From: Malus domestica
Lineage: Eukaryota > Streptophyta > Magnoliopsida > Rosales > Rosaceae
Assembly: GCF_042453785.1 (NCBI RefSeq)
Contig: NC_091665.1
Location: 31,335,001 to 31,399,000 of the forward strand
DNA length: 64,000 bases
Direction of reading: 5' to 3'
The translations under genes were made by a program, and so were the position numbers. Each line of letters begins with the position of its first letter. The first letter of the stretch is position 1. Positions 10,133 through 21,174 of this stretch are shown here, in pieces. Under the pieces are notes generated by a model that searched no databases, was not told where the DNA came from, and saw nothing but the letters and a program-made list of their open reading frames with translations.

Positions 10133-13100
10133 CTATCTGAAGGGTTCAACAGGAGCAGACTCTTCGAGAGAGAGTGCAGCCTTGAAACATTCAGCAGCCT
10201 CTAATGAAGAAGATGGCTTACCCTGAGATTTGTACAGTATACCAAGGTTATACCATGCAGAATGGTTCGATCTATCAAGGTTTAGTGCATTCAACAGAAG
10301 GCTTCGGATAACTGTGTGAGAGTGGTGTGAGCTGCCGCCAAGATGTCTGAGGACAACAGCCGTAGAGATCAAGCTCAGTACATGGGAGGGGTCAATATCC
10401 AGAGCTTCTGAATATGCTCTTAGAGATTCTTTATAGAGGCCCTTCCTTTCATGAAGTAAACCTGCAAAATGCACGAAGTTCCACATGATTAGAGCAGCAA
10501 AAGTTTCCGCAAACACAAATATACATAAATCCACTTGTTTCTTTCACAATTGTTAATGCTTTAAAACCACGATAACAAATTAATTAGTGAGCGATCTAAT
10601 CCTTACTAGACAAGGAAAATAGAACACTTTATCAAGATATTGATTACAAAAAGAAAAAAAAAAGAACACAAACACGGTGATTGTCTGATTATACCTGTGG
10701 CATGGCATCTGTCAGCAGAGTAAGCACTTCTGGATTTAGATTTGGCCAGACAAGCCTCAGCATCACGCCATTGTGAAAGATTTATATAGAAATATGCCAG
10801 GTCATTCCATATTTCCAAGTTCAACCTTCCAGATAAATCTCTGGTACTCTGTCATTAACAAAACAAACACGATTAATTGCAGTTGAACAATATTATCTGT
10901 AAAATCATATCAACGAGAGATGTCTAAGCTAACAAAAACTGTGTTTAGAAAACAGATGCATAATTATCCCAACGTTAATGTCAGTGTATCAAAAGAAGAT
11001 AATTTCGTGACCAAACACTCACATCCTAATCTGAGGACATGATTTATACGCCTACTTCTCCTATTCCTTTCAATGAAAAGCTTCATAAAAATTTGTATGA
11101 ATATGATATTTCAACTTAGCTGTTATTCCCTTTCGTTCTCTCATCACATCAAGGTTCCAGCATGCTAACTGGTTGTAAAACCCTTATTACTATCATTTGG
11201 TCAGAGACTCAGAGGTTCACGAGTAGCGATGATCATTCCAAAGAATAATTTCAGTATCCAAGGTATATGAAAAAAAATATCTACTCCCTAAACCGTTGTA
11301 CAGATAAAAAAAAAAGGAACCCTGTCTTTCAAATAGTTTGATTCAAATAAATGTGAAAATTAATCAAATGATGTCCCTTTGGAAGCTTCTTCCCGTAACC
11401 AAAGCTTTTATTCTCAACTTGAACAAAAGCAAGAATGTGAGTATAGGTTGCAATGGCATTTTTAAACTGACCCTGGGCAATTTGAAGTTTGGCTTTGGTT
11501 CTCAGTAGTTCTCCTTGTTCCCATTTCCCTGTCTGATCCAAAGCAGCCTCTATGATCGTTTCAGCATCCACAAACCGTTTCTGAGCTGACAGTATTCTGG
11601 TCAATAATAACCAACCTCTAACATTACAACCACCTTCCAGCTTTAGCATTTTCTTTGCACAATCAAGTGCAGCATCCAACTCTCTCTGCTCAGCATATTC
11701 TAGGCTGAGATGGTAAAGAAAAACAGGGTCACTCATTGTTGTCATTCTCCCAGAAGTTTCCAAGGCCTGACGTGCCTCATCCTGTCTTGTCACTCTCTCA
11801 CAATCAGCAATCGCTGATTTAGAATGCACAGAAAGTGATATGCCCAACAAACAAGTGGTGGTACTTTTCAAATGATCACATTTACCATCCAAACTTTCAA
11901 GGGCTCTGCAGGCAAATCCTACCCCTTCTTCTGCATGACGGGGACTGGGATTTTCCCCACATATCTTCGATGCCAATAACAAAGCTGGAAAACACATTGG
12001 ATCCTCGCTCTTAATCAACAGTTTCCTCAGTAAATCTAAAGCAACTGAATCCTCACCTGCTCCATAGTAGCAGAGAGCTAGCTTGTAAAACCTTTATTTC
12101 CGATCCATAAACCCAGGTAGCAGTTCTTCAACTTGATTAGCTAAAGCCATGGTATCCCCTGCTACAGACAGAGCAAACGAAAGATGATCTAAGATTGATG
12201 GATCCCATTGAATTTTTTGAAGAGAAACTTTTCTAAGTAGTATCATTAGCAGAAGAATAGCTTCTTCTATACTGTTTCTGGGTATGAATGAACTGTCCAT
12301 TTGGAAGCGTAGCTTTGGGGCGCTTGCTTCACACCCACTATACAGAAGCAAAACAGCAAAGTCCTTCTGAATCTTTGCAGTAGTTTCAACCTCAAGGTTC
12401 CGGTTATGGAGTAAAGCTCGTCGGTAAGACAAGATAGCTTCATGGAGACAATCAGACAATTTCCACAATTCTGGGAGCAACTCAACATTCTTGCTTATAA
12501 TCTCCTGCAATTTACAGTCAGCGCCAAAGTTTTGAGGCAAGCCATCTGGAAATGAAGATTCAACAATGTCCAGAACAACTTTGCAAGACTGAGCAGCTTC
12601 TGCAAGAATGATTAAAAATATACATAAGCCATGCAGTGATGGCCTGATTTCAAGCAAAGTACACATATTCCTTTGTTCATTTTACCCATCCTAGAATCCT
12701 AGGTAAAACACTCAAGACAATGGTGAAGCATAACAGAACATTATTTTAAACTGAATTGGTTTGACGGTGACAACATTACAAAATGTCACAAAACATATTT
12801 ATATTCTGCAAACAAGAATGAAAATGTGTAAATGCGCTTATTACCTTTAAACCTCCCAATAGCCTCCAATGATTTTGCCTTCAGAAATATCGCTTCAAGA
12901 AGTAAAGTAACAGCATTCATAGACAACGGCGGAGTAGAAAAACTTTGAGAGCGCCTTTTACGACGCTCACCTCCTCTGGCAAGGGTGATTTTTATCTTCG
13001 GAGTCAATGCACCAATATCTATTGCTTCAAATACATGTAAAGCAGCTTCTATGTTTCCTTTCTGATATTCGTATCTTCCTAATAGCGCTCTTGCTTCCTG

Positions 13101-13459
13101 AAAATTCAAAATTTATACCTTAAATTAAACAAACAACTTCCAAGGTCACCGTTAAAAAGATTACATAGCTACAGATAGTCAGGTTCTAGAAAACAAACCT
13201 CATAGTTCAAACAGCCACTCTCACGCAGAGATGATTCAGCTTCTTCTATATTGCCAGCTTTCAGTTTCTTTGTAGCCTCCCCAGCTCGCGACGAAGATTC
13301 ACTTGATTTATGATCCTTGGTTGCAATGGATTCATTTTCTGGAGGAACCATTTCATCTGCCGTTCTTAATTGCTCTCCTGAACGGAAACACTTCAGTACC
13401 TTTCTAAATTTCGAAGAAGGTTTACCCCTCCTCCCTGTTTCACTACTCCCCCTCTTCAT
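10133..13459 (-). pseudogene. NPGR2-like TPR protein, in-frame stop and lost splice donor
   Basis: A calmodulin-binding tetratricopeptide-repeat protein of the NPG1/NPGR family (no pollen germination related), best matched to NPGR2. Five exons on the minus strand: 13199-13459, 12845-13097, 11377-12599, 10695-10848 and 10133-10461. Together they make 740 codons, which matches the family length. Recognisable blocks are EEAESSLRESG and EARALLGRYEYQKGN (N-terminus), ILDHLSFALSVAGD (middle), WLLLTRILSAQKRF, SAWYNLGILYKSQGK and the C-terminal APVEPFR. There are two lesions. First, a TAA at 12094-12096 falls inside a conserved helix (DRK-stop-RFYKLALCYYGAGED) while the frame continues unbroken on both sides. 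Second, exon 3 should end at the AAG of KKLPK (11377), but the next bases are GG, not GT. The rest is well conserved, so the damage is recent, or the bases are assembly errors. Truncation would remove roughly the C-terminal half. Confidence 0.8.
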
Positions 13460-14220
13460 AATGCTTCACTATGCTCCAAAATCTTAAACCACCAAAACCA
13501 CCACCAACAATAACTCAGGAACTTTTATACGTAAAATCGAAATACAACGTTTAACTTGTAACTATTAGACCATGATCAAATTAAGATAAATAATCAATCA
13601 CGCAATCAAACACTAAACCTCGAACTTTTGCACATAATTACGATAATCACAACTAACTAATCCTGCATATAACCACATTTCCAACACTGGAAAAATAACA
13701 TACTTACTAATCAAAATTAACATACAGAAAATTCAAGAGCAATGATAAACACTTAAATTTAGAAAAATTCAATACCAAGACCCTAACTTTATCAATCACC
13801 ATATGACAACACCAATAAAAACAAAACCCCATTAATCCCACTTCAGAAACTCCAACAGCATCATCCAATTCCCGCCCCCCACCCAACAAAACCCCTCAAT
13901 TGGCACCATCCAGGACCAAAAGTCGAAACTTCACCATAAATTTCCAACACCACAGCCAAAACGACAATCCCAAACCCAAGAAATTGATAAAAACGACCTT
14001 TAATTGTACAAAACCCCGATAAAAAAAGCAATCAATCACCAATCACCTTTCGTTTTTGCAAAGCAGAAAAGCAGAGGAGGCCAATGCATTACTCCCACTA
14101 CAGTTTGATTCCAATTCCCTTTCTACCCTTCTGATTGCTTGCTTCGGAGTGTGATTTGGGGAAGACAAGGGCATTGAAATTTTTTGAATTGGAAGCGTGC
14201 GGTTGAAGATTTTGCCGAGG
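13460..14220. other. Leader and promoter side of the NPGR2-like gene
   Basis: No coding region. On the minus strand this is the 5' flank of the NPGR2-like gene and probably holds its untranslated leader, perhaps with a leader intron. No clear TATA box was seen. Confidence 0.4.
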
Positions 14221-14388
14221 GTTAAGAAATTGAGGGATTTAGAATTAAAGAAATAAAAGAAAGTTGGGGGTTTTTGGAAGTTGTATGCATATGGGACGGA
14301 ACGGGACGGTAAGGAACCGAGAGGAGAGGGAGTAAAAATGTTCTCGGATGGAAACAGGAGTAAGAAGAAGACGGAGATGTTATAACTT

Positions 14389-14570
14389 TGTGTTCTACGG
14401 ATGTGGGATGTGGAACGAGTCGTTCCAAGGAGGTGAGACGGAATGAAAATTCACCCAAAATTTGTCATGTGAAACAACGCGTTCCACCCATTTTAAACTC
14501 ACCAAACGTAGGATGGAATGTCTCGTTCCATTCTATTCCATCTCATCCCACGTACCAAATGATACCAAAG
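14389..14570. repeat. MITE-like repeat, GGGACGGAACG family, copy 2
   Basis: Diverged copy of the element at 171-345, in the same orientation. Shared anchors are TTTGTGTTC, CACCAAACGT and CCCACGTACCAAA. Related GGGACGGAACGGGACGG motifs at about 14292 suggest a further broken piece just upstream. Confidence 0.55.
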
Positions 14571-15065
14571 ACCCGCCGGTGTAGAATCTATTTACTTTTT
14601 ACCACGGCGGCTGAGGCTCATTGTTCGCCACGTGGAAAAACGGTGGCGTTTTATGACGCGTCGTTGGCGTTAAACGGGATTAACAACACCATTCCAAAGC
14701 CGGCTGTTATTTCTCATTCTTAACATTCTTTCCCGCTAATTTTCTTACGTATCTTCTAGATTACGTTGATGAAGGGTTAGACACATTGTCCTAACTCAAA
14801 TTATCAAACGTATATACTATTTAAACACACAAAATTAATTTTAGGTTGAATGTCGTATTTTAATATCGTTTTATAGTAGACAGTCAATGTGTTGAGTTGA
14901 CAATCTATGTACTTTTACAAAACTCAATATATGTATTCAACATGTTATGTTTAAACAATTTGATACGTGAGGAAGTATATTGAAAGTAAGAATCTCATCA
15001 ATAGGTAAACAATATATTTAACTATGGTCAGATTCGCTAATGTATGCAACATATACTCGTTGCAC

Positions 15066-15521
15066 CAGGGCCGGCCCTAAGTATTGAGGGGCCCTATGCA
15101 AAATTTAGATGGATGCCCTTCATTTTTTTTATAATTATTTTTTTCAATTTTTTCATCTATAGAACTAAACTATTACTAGTTACTACAACAAAAATAAGTT
15201 GTTTGATCGGCTATGTATTTTTCCTTACCTTCAAAGGTCCTGAGTTCGATACATGTTGGATGCGTTTTTGTTATCTTCTTTTTAAGTTTACAAATTTGCA
15301 AAAACTTATAATAGCAAAACAATATCATAGGGATTCGAACACAGCACAAGGTATATAAGGAAAAAGAGCTAAACCGCTAGCACTAGAACCACATATATAA
15401 TTGTTTTTTGCATCTAATCTATTTTATATGCATCTGTATACATGTAATGAAAATTTGGGAGCCCTTCTGAATCGGGGCCCTGTGCGGTGGCACCTGTTGC
15501 ACACCTTCAGGGTCGACTCTG
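15066..15521. mobile_element. Small hAT-type element with 8-bp target duplication
   Basis: The ends CAGGGCCGGCCCTAAG and (inverted) CAGAGTCGACCCTGAAG form short imperfect inverted repeats. The flanks are CGTTGCAC (15058-15065) and CGTTACAC (15522-15529), an 8-bp duplication with one mismatch. CAGGG-type ends with 8-bp duplications are typical of hAT transposons (established knowledge). The 456-bp body has no transposase, so it is non-autonomous. Confidence 0.7.
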
Positions 15522-15644
15522 CGTTACACATAAGTAGTAATTAATTAGCACAAATTTGAATTTCAATACCGAATTTCTTTTTGTCGTCTTGCATGCATCT
15601 GTTTATTTATTTATTTATTTTTTAAATAACTATTATTTTATTAA

Positions 15645-15765
15645 GGAAAAGGGGATGACTCAAAATTATTACAATAATTTAAAGAATGAGGAGTTTCGAA
15701 TATGAGACGCATAGATATAAACCCAACATCCTATCCACTAGGATATTGGACCACATGCTTATATT
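15645..15765 (-). repeat. SINE-like repeat, copy 2
   Basis: Read on the minus strand it gives GTGGTCCAATATCCTAGTGGATAG, then a TTCGAAACTCC box, then a T- and A-rich tail. It is the same layout as the copies at 3625-3745 (+) and 45945-46045 (-). Confidence 0.5.
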
Positions 15766-15769
15766 TTTT

Positions 15770-15895
15770 TTTGTACAACAACCCACACCCAAGACTTTGT
15801 TACAACTTACAAGTTTCAAAGGGCAAGAGGGAATTCGAACTCTGATCTTGAGTATAGAGGAAAATATTACCTGCCATTAGAGCTAAACACTTCGG
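15770..15895 (-). repeat. Second SINE-like family, copy 1
   Basis: Read on the minus strand: TTTAGCTCTAATGGCAGG (resembles a tRNA box A), then GAGTTCGAATTCCC (resembles box B), then AACAAAGTCTTGGGTGTGGG. The same box-B region and following segment recur at 16518-16640. A tRNA-derived SINE is likely but not proven. Confidence 0.45.
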
Positions 15896-16517
15896 TCTTG
15901 CATGCCTCTGTTTGTCATTTGATTCACTTTTGATTTATTCATCCTTGTGATTACAAACAAGAAGAGTAGGGCAACGAATTTTAAAGAAAAAAAAGTGCGA
16001 AAATCAATCCTTTTATTTTCAACACTATAGTATATTAACATCCTAACTACGATGCAATACTACTTTGTCATCCTTCCAAGCACTATAAAGTTAAGACTAT
16101 AGTTTTTTTTCTCTCTTCATTTCAAACCAAACTTAATTCGCTCATTCGCTACTTATAAAATAAATTTGTATAGAATATTGAAAAGAGGTTATAAATTTGA
16201 ATCTCTCAACTTTGTTTATTTCAAATCGAGAAATTAAAATAAAAATCTACTTACGATTCTAATTAAGTATATATGTTCCTCATATCAAAACAAAGTTATT
16301 TCTCTTTTGAGAGTAACCTAATCCATTAGTTATTTCGTTAGCATGTTATATTTTTATTAATTTCAATTCATTTATGTTAATATATCTCAAGTTCCATATC
16401 CTATTTGGAATATTACTTTTATGTGACAACTAATCATATTCAAATTGGACTACCCCTTTCACAAAGTATAAACTTTCAAGAGTGCATTGCACTTAGAAAA
16501 AGTCGTAACAAAGTTCA

Positions 16518-16640
16518 TGTTTTTGCCTACAACAACCCTACACCTAAGATTTTGTTACAAGTGAGATCAAACGGCGAGAGGAGATTCGAACTCCGATCTT
16601 GAGTGTAGCAGTAAATATTTCTAATTATTACAGCTCAATA
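16518..16640 (-). repeat. Second SINE-like family, copy 2
   Basis: On the minus strand it carries GAGTTCGAATCTCC followed by TTGTAACAAAATCTTAGGTGT, matching the copy at 15770-15895. The 5' part is more degenerate. Confidence 0.45.
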
Positions 16641-16820
16641 TGCTTTGTAAAAGTCAAATTTAATTGAACTTAACCAAATTATCATAATCTTTTCCTCTTA
16701 TTCAATTGTAGTATCACGAATCGAAGACAATCGTTTGCCACATCGGATGGTGTGAGTGAAATCATTTTTAGACAATATGAAGCACGTGGCACAAAAACTT
16801 ACATTAAATTGGGGTTAAAC

Positions 16821-17018
16821 AGGGGAATTGGATTCCATCCGGATCAATTCCTACATCTTAGTCATTCATCGTGTATCGTGTGGTTATAAATAATTCGATT
16901 TAAAATTAAACACAAATATTATCTGACGAAAATTGACCGTACAATATAACTATAAACGGCTAAGATGTGAGAATCCTTAAAATTCCCACAAAATGGATAT
17001 GGAGAGGATCCCTTTCCT
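16821..17018. mobile_element. MITE with GGATCC-containing inverted ends, copy 1
   Basis: Left AGGGGAATTGGATTCC...CTACATCTTAG pairs with the inverse of CTAAGATGTGAGAATCC...GGAGAGGATCCCTTTCC. The centre contains TAAAATTAAACACAAATA and GACGAAAATTGACCGTAC. A related copy lies at 19385-19611. Non-coding. Confidence 0.6.
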
Positions 17019-17160
17019 TAAACAGAATCTAATCCAAACCTTTTTTGACCTGCCAACTCCTAGCCTCCATATAAAGCATAGGGGTATTTACGTCATTCTT
17101 TACATCCGGGCATTCTCGTAGTTTCTTGTACAATCATGGGCAATCCTTCAACTCCACATC

Positions 17161-17170
17161 TATAAATATA
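17161..17170 (+). promoter_or_regulatory. TATA box of the EDA6-like gene
   Basis: TATAAATATA lies 460 bp before the chosen start codon. A start near 17190 would give a CT-rich leader (many TCTCTC runs at 17215-17275), a common plant leader style. Confidence 0.6.
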
Positions 17171-17619
17171 GAGAACCCAACCCCTTCTCCCATTCCTCAA
17201 TCATATTTGTTTTCCCCTCTCTCAGTTCTTCTCTCTCTCCTCAATCTTTCTCTCTCTAGCTTCTCTCTTCGATACAATCTTTCTCCAGATTCCGGCCACT
17301 TTGCCGTACGTCCGGCCACTTTCCCGTACGGCCTCTCCTCTCCCACCCAAATCTTATCTTCTTTTTTTCTTTTAATTTAAATTTTTTGTTTATTTGTTTG
17401 GTGGGTCCTGAATTTTTTTAAATTCCCTCTTTTGTCCCAGAGTCAGTTTCCTTTTTGCTGTGAAGTCACCGTTTTACCCCTCAATCGGTGACGTTTTGGT
17501 TTTTACTCCCAAAAACTTTTATTTTTAATCGGATTTGTTATCCTTCTTGGGTTGGATTTGTGGTCCATTTTTTTATGAACTGCTGCTGCACACGTGGCAT
17601 GCACACAGAGAGCGATCAT

Positions 17620-18048
17620 ATGAACACCAAAACGATGCGTTTGCCACCTCGTCGGATTTCGACGACCAATGCGTCAAATAATACCAACAGCAACAACAAG
17701 CGCAAGGAGAAGGAGGGTGACTTCGACGCGCTCCAGCGGACCAAGACGCTCAAGCTGTCCCCACCACCCCAAGCCAAGCCGTCCGAGCCAGCCCAGCCGC
17801 CCGGTCAGCTCCTGGCTGGCTATCTGGCGCACGAGTTCCTCACCAGGGGCAGCCTCCTCGGGCAGCCGTGGGACCCGTCCCGAGCCGAGCCGGCTCCTTC
17901 GGGAGTCAGCAGCAGCAAGATCGAAGCCGAGCCGAAGTTCGAGAGCTTGGAGAGATACGTGGAAGTCGCTGATTTGCTGAAAACGGAGGGGGCCCACTTG
18001 GCTGGCGTTGTGAATCCAACTCAGCTCGCTGGGTTTTTACAGTTGTGA
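17620..18048 (+). CDS. Small EDA6-like (embryo sac development arrest 6) protein
   Basis: A single-exon protein of 142 aa when started at MNTKTMRLPPRR. Earlier in-frame ATGs at 17599 and further upstream are possible, but the family begins close to the RLPPRR motif. A low-complexity Asn/Lys-rich N-terminal stretch is followed by a Pro-rich linker. Then comes a conserved block (LLAGYLAHEFLTRGSLLGQ, QPWDP) and a C-terminal block (YVEVADLLKTEGAHL, NPTQLAGFLQL). I recognise this layout from plant proteins annotated as EDA6/maternal-effect embryo arrest; their biochemical role is unknown. The coding part is GC-rich compared with its AT-rich surroundings, in keeping with a real gene. The minus-strand open frame over the same bases is a shadow. 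Confidence 0.8.
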   Translation: MNTKTMRLPPRRISTTNASNNTNSNNKRKEKEGDFDALQRTKTLKLSPPPQAKPSEPAQPPGQLLAGYLAHEFLTRGSLLGQPWDPSRAEPAPSGVSSSKIEAEPKFESLERYVEVADLLKTEGAHLAGVVNPTQLAGFLQL

Positions 18049-18222
18049 GGCAAAGGAGAGCTTTGTGGGGGACGCGCGGAGTGCAAGGATTAAAAATCCA
18101 TCTGGCATTTTTGGCTCCAAATATGGAAATTAGGATTTCTGTAGGGGGCAAAATGCAAAAGAAAAAATGTTTAGTAGTTGCAGGGGCTTTTAGGTAGGCA
18201 TTGCTTTATGAATGTGTGTCTC

Positions 18223-18284
18223 TCTCTTGTCATCCAAATGTATTATAAAATGTCCTCTTGTCATCCAAATGTATGATAAAATGT
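18223..18284. repeat. 31-bp tandem duplication in the EDA6-like 3' flank
   Basis: The unit containing CTCTTGTCATCCAAATGTAT and ATAAAATGTC occurs twice back to back with one or two differences. It lies 175 bp after the stop codon, probably in the 3' untranslated region or just after it. Confidence 0.75.
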
Positions 18285-18286
18285 CA

Positions 18287-18430
18287 TTTCAATTTAACAG
18301 ATCGTTTTTTAACCTTTTATACGCTTATCAAATTTTAATCGTTATATTGAATGAATTAAATAAAATTAAAAGATAAAAATTAATAAGAGATGTCTGAGAT
18401 AAAAGTAAGTGTATAAATAACGCTACCTGA
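18287..18430. repeat. Degenerate MITE, GGGGTGTG family, copy 2
   Basis: Shares the GAATGAATTAAATAAAA...GATAAAAATTAATAAG core and the trailing AAGTGTATAAATAACGCTACC with the element at 4577-4735, but is heavily mutated. Directly follows the tandem duplication at 18223-18284. Confidence 0.4.
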
Positions 18431-19384
18431 AAAACAGTTTACACATTCATTATTTATCCCCTTGCACTTCTCCTATTTCTAGCCACACGAAATCGAATGA
18501 ACCGAGGGTGAATTACGGGACATAAACAAGCAAAGGCGCGGTGTGCATAAAATAAGAGTGAGAATTATCTTCCATACGTTATTATCTGAATAATAGACAC
18601 CTATTTTTGTTACCTATCGATATACTCTCTAGTTTCAAAATAAATGATCTATAATTTTGTTGTGAGTATCAAGATCGCTAACCATGGAGTATTGATGGGT
18701 AAGAATTCAGAACACGGTGAGATACGTCAGTATTTAATCATAACTTTGAACAAGTGTTTCTCCACCTAATCTCTTTATTTCCATTTGTTAACAATCTTCT
18801 AAGAAAATAATTTGCTGTCTACAGTTCGTTTAGTTAGATTAATATCACAAATTTGTATGCAAATTACATTTATATCTTATGAAACAAAGTTCCATTTTCA
18901 GCCTTGCAACGCCTACATCGTCACAGTACTTAAGCCTTTGAGGTTTGGTCCTGCATAGGAGAGCTTCTTTTGTCCGGAACCCGGACAAAGCCTTTATTAG
19001 ATGGGGTGGGACCAAATTTTGGAAATCGACGGACTTGACAAATCAGGGAGGTGGGGTAGAGAGCGTGTTTTGTGAGTGGTCCGTCGAGGACACGTGGTCC
19101 AGCCTCCCTATTCAAAATTTTCTCTCCGCATAGGGGCGGAGCAACCCAAGGATCAAAACAAGGTCCCGGTCAGCTTCTCCTCTTCCAAATTCCTTTTAAC
19201 AAGACTTGGCTACTGAATTTTCAGCAGCCAATTTCTGCTTACCCCTAATTTCTAGTGGACACGTATTTAAATTTTGATTTTTTAATTAAAACTTGAACAC
19301 GTGTCCACACGAGATTGAGTATAAGCAAGAGAGGTTAATTCCAATTCCTTACCCTTCTTTCTAGTGTAAAATGCGCCTTTGTTG

Positions 19385-19611
19385 AGGGAAACAGATCCTC
19401 ATCATATCTTTCTTATGGGGATATCAGGGATCTCGTGATTGTTCATAGTATATCGTGCGGTCATAAATCATGTTAAACTATAAAATTTAAAATTAAATAT
19501 AAACAGTACCTAACGAAAACTGATCGCACGATTTACAATGAACGATGAACGACCACAATCAATGGATCTCTAGAATTCCCAAGAAAAGATCCGACATGAA
19601 TCATTTTCCCT
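19385..19611. mobile_element. MITE with GGATC-containing inverted ends, copy 2
   Basis: GGGAAACAGATCCTCATC at the left pairs with the inverse of AAAAGATCCGACATGAATC at the right. The centre (TTTAAAATTAAATATAAACAG, ACGAAAACTGATCGCACG) matches the centre of the copy at 16821-17018. Confidence 0.6.
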
Positions 19612-20445
19612 AGTTTAGAAGTACGTCTATGTGACGCCTAAAACACAAGCATCATTTTGCAACATTTATAAATATAGAGTTTACCTTAAACAGTAACAAA
19701 AACCAATATTAGAAATCCCACACCTAAAATAACATCTACATCCAAACACTTAAAGTCAGCTGAAGTAAATTAATCGGACGCCATACATTAATCCACCGAA
19801 CATTAGTTCAACAACAATATTAGCCGTCCAAGTTGCATGTACATCTATTTATTTTTTTAAATTTGAACTGAATAAATCAAAGGAAAACCAACGAACATAA
19901 ATGATTAGTGTATGGTTGTGATTGCTACATGCTGTAATTGTTGTGATTATACAATGTACAATATCCAGGTTTCTGTAGTCGTTACGTAGTTGGCGTTTGT
20001 TACCAGGAATCCCATCGCGAGCACCGGCCAGCAAGGCGGTCGGATTCGTCGCCACCACCTTGTTCCTCATACTTTTGGACGTTGGGAAGGAGAGTGCTTA
20101 ATGTGGTTGGGTAAGGAGGAAAAATTGGTTGTGCCTACATGTCGACTGGTTGATCTTCCTAAAGAAATCCAACGAAATAAACTTGCGCTGGCTTGTCGGT
20201 ATATCAAGATTTTAACCTCTTTCTGTTTAGTCCAACAAGAAATTTTTTTTATGCTCTTTCCCTCACTGTCTCCTTCTCCGTATGCATAAGCAAACATGAA
20301 ATATGAACAAAATCTTATCCTTTGTATCAATTGGGGAACATCTTTGCTCCACCAAAAATTGACTTGGAGAAAAGAGAGAAACGTACACTTTCTCATCTTG
20401 TCAATTTCTATCTTCCATCACCTTCTCTTTTGAGATTTTTATTGT
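19612..20445. other. Intergenic, no supported gene
   Basis: Open frames of 73-109 codons exist on both strands around 19849-20396, but they overlap each other and show no domain I recognise. I treat them as chance. Confidence 0.4.
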
Positions 20446-20454
20446 CTCAAGGAT

Positions 20455-20655
20455 GGAGGCAGATTGTTTGCCCTCATTTTACCATACCTTTCTCATCCCC
20501 TCCTATTTGTACGGTTACGGTTAAGCCACGTCAACATATCTTATTATCTTTATAAAAAAAATCAATATAAAATATTGACGTGACTTAACCGTGACTGCAT
20601 AATGTAGGAGGGGATGGGAAGGGCATGGTAATGAGAGGGCAGACAATCTGCCTCC
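20455..20655. mobile_element. Mutator-type MITE with 9-bp target duplication
   Basis: A 201-bp palindrome. GGAGGCAGATTGTTTGCCCTC at the left pairs with the inverse of GGGCAGACAATCTGCCTCC at the right, and pairing runs for about 90 bp on each side (CATCCCCTCCT, GGTTAAG, CACGTCAA). Both flanks carry the exact 9 bp CTCAAGGAT (20446-20454 and 20656-20664). The duplication length points to a Mutator-like MITE. Confidence 0.85.
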
Positions 20656-21174
20656 CTCAAGGATTCACTCACAACCGCGATCCATTTCCAATTGAAAAAA
20701 CATCTTCTATGCATTGATTTCCCTTAAAAAGAGGAATCCTCCCAACATCTATTTGATTTGGCGCAAATTTTCCAATGCATCCCTCATCAACAAAAGACTG
20801 TTTTAGAAAGATAAAATTTTTAGCACCACGAAAAGATGTTTTATAATGTGTTTAACAAGAGTTTTTTCAATGTGACCGGTACACGGGGTAGTACATCACG
20901 TGTCATTATATAAATGATGGGATATGTGTGCTAAAAAATTAATAACTTAAAAAATAAAATTTCCCACCACTTCTATTAAAACTCGTGGTGTACCACTTGT
21001 GTTCCCGTCACAAATAAAAATTTCTCGTGTTTAACCTTGAGCTTGCCATGAATTCTAATAGGATTAAGGAAACATAATATGAAAAAAAAAATCCTTAAAA
21101 CCTTAGAAAATTGATAAAACCTAGTGAATGTATAAACGTTGGAAGTTGACTTTAAAAAATCCATAATTTGTTGC

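Noticed and set aside
17674-17997. 107-codon minus-strand frame
   Set aside because: Shadow of the GC-rich EDA6-like coding region.
19849-20555. Cluster of frames of 73-109 codons on both strands
   Set aside because: They overlap mutually, have no recognisable domain and lead into the MITE at 20455.
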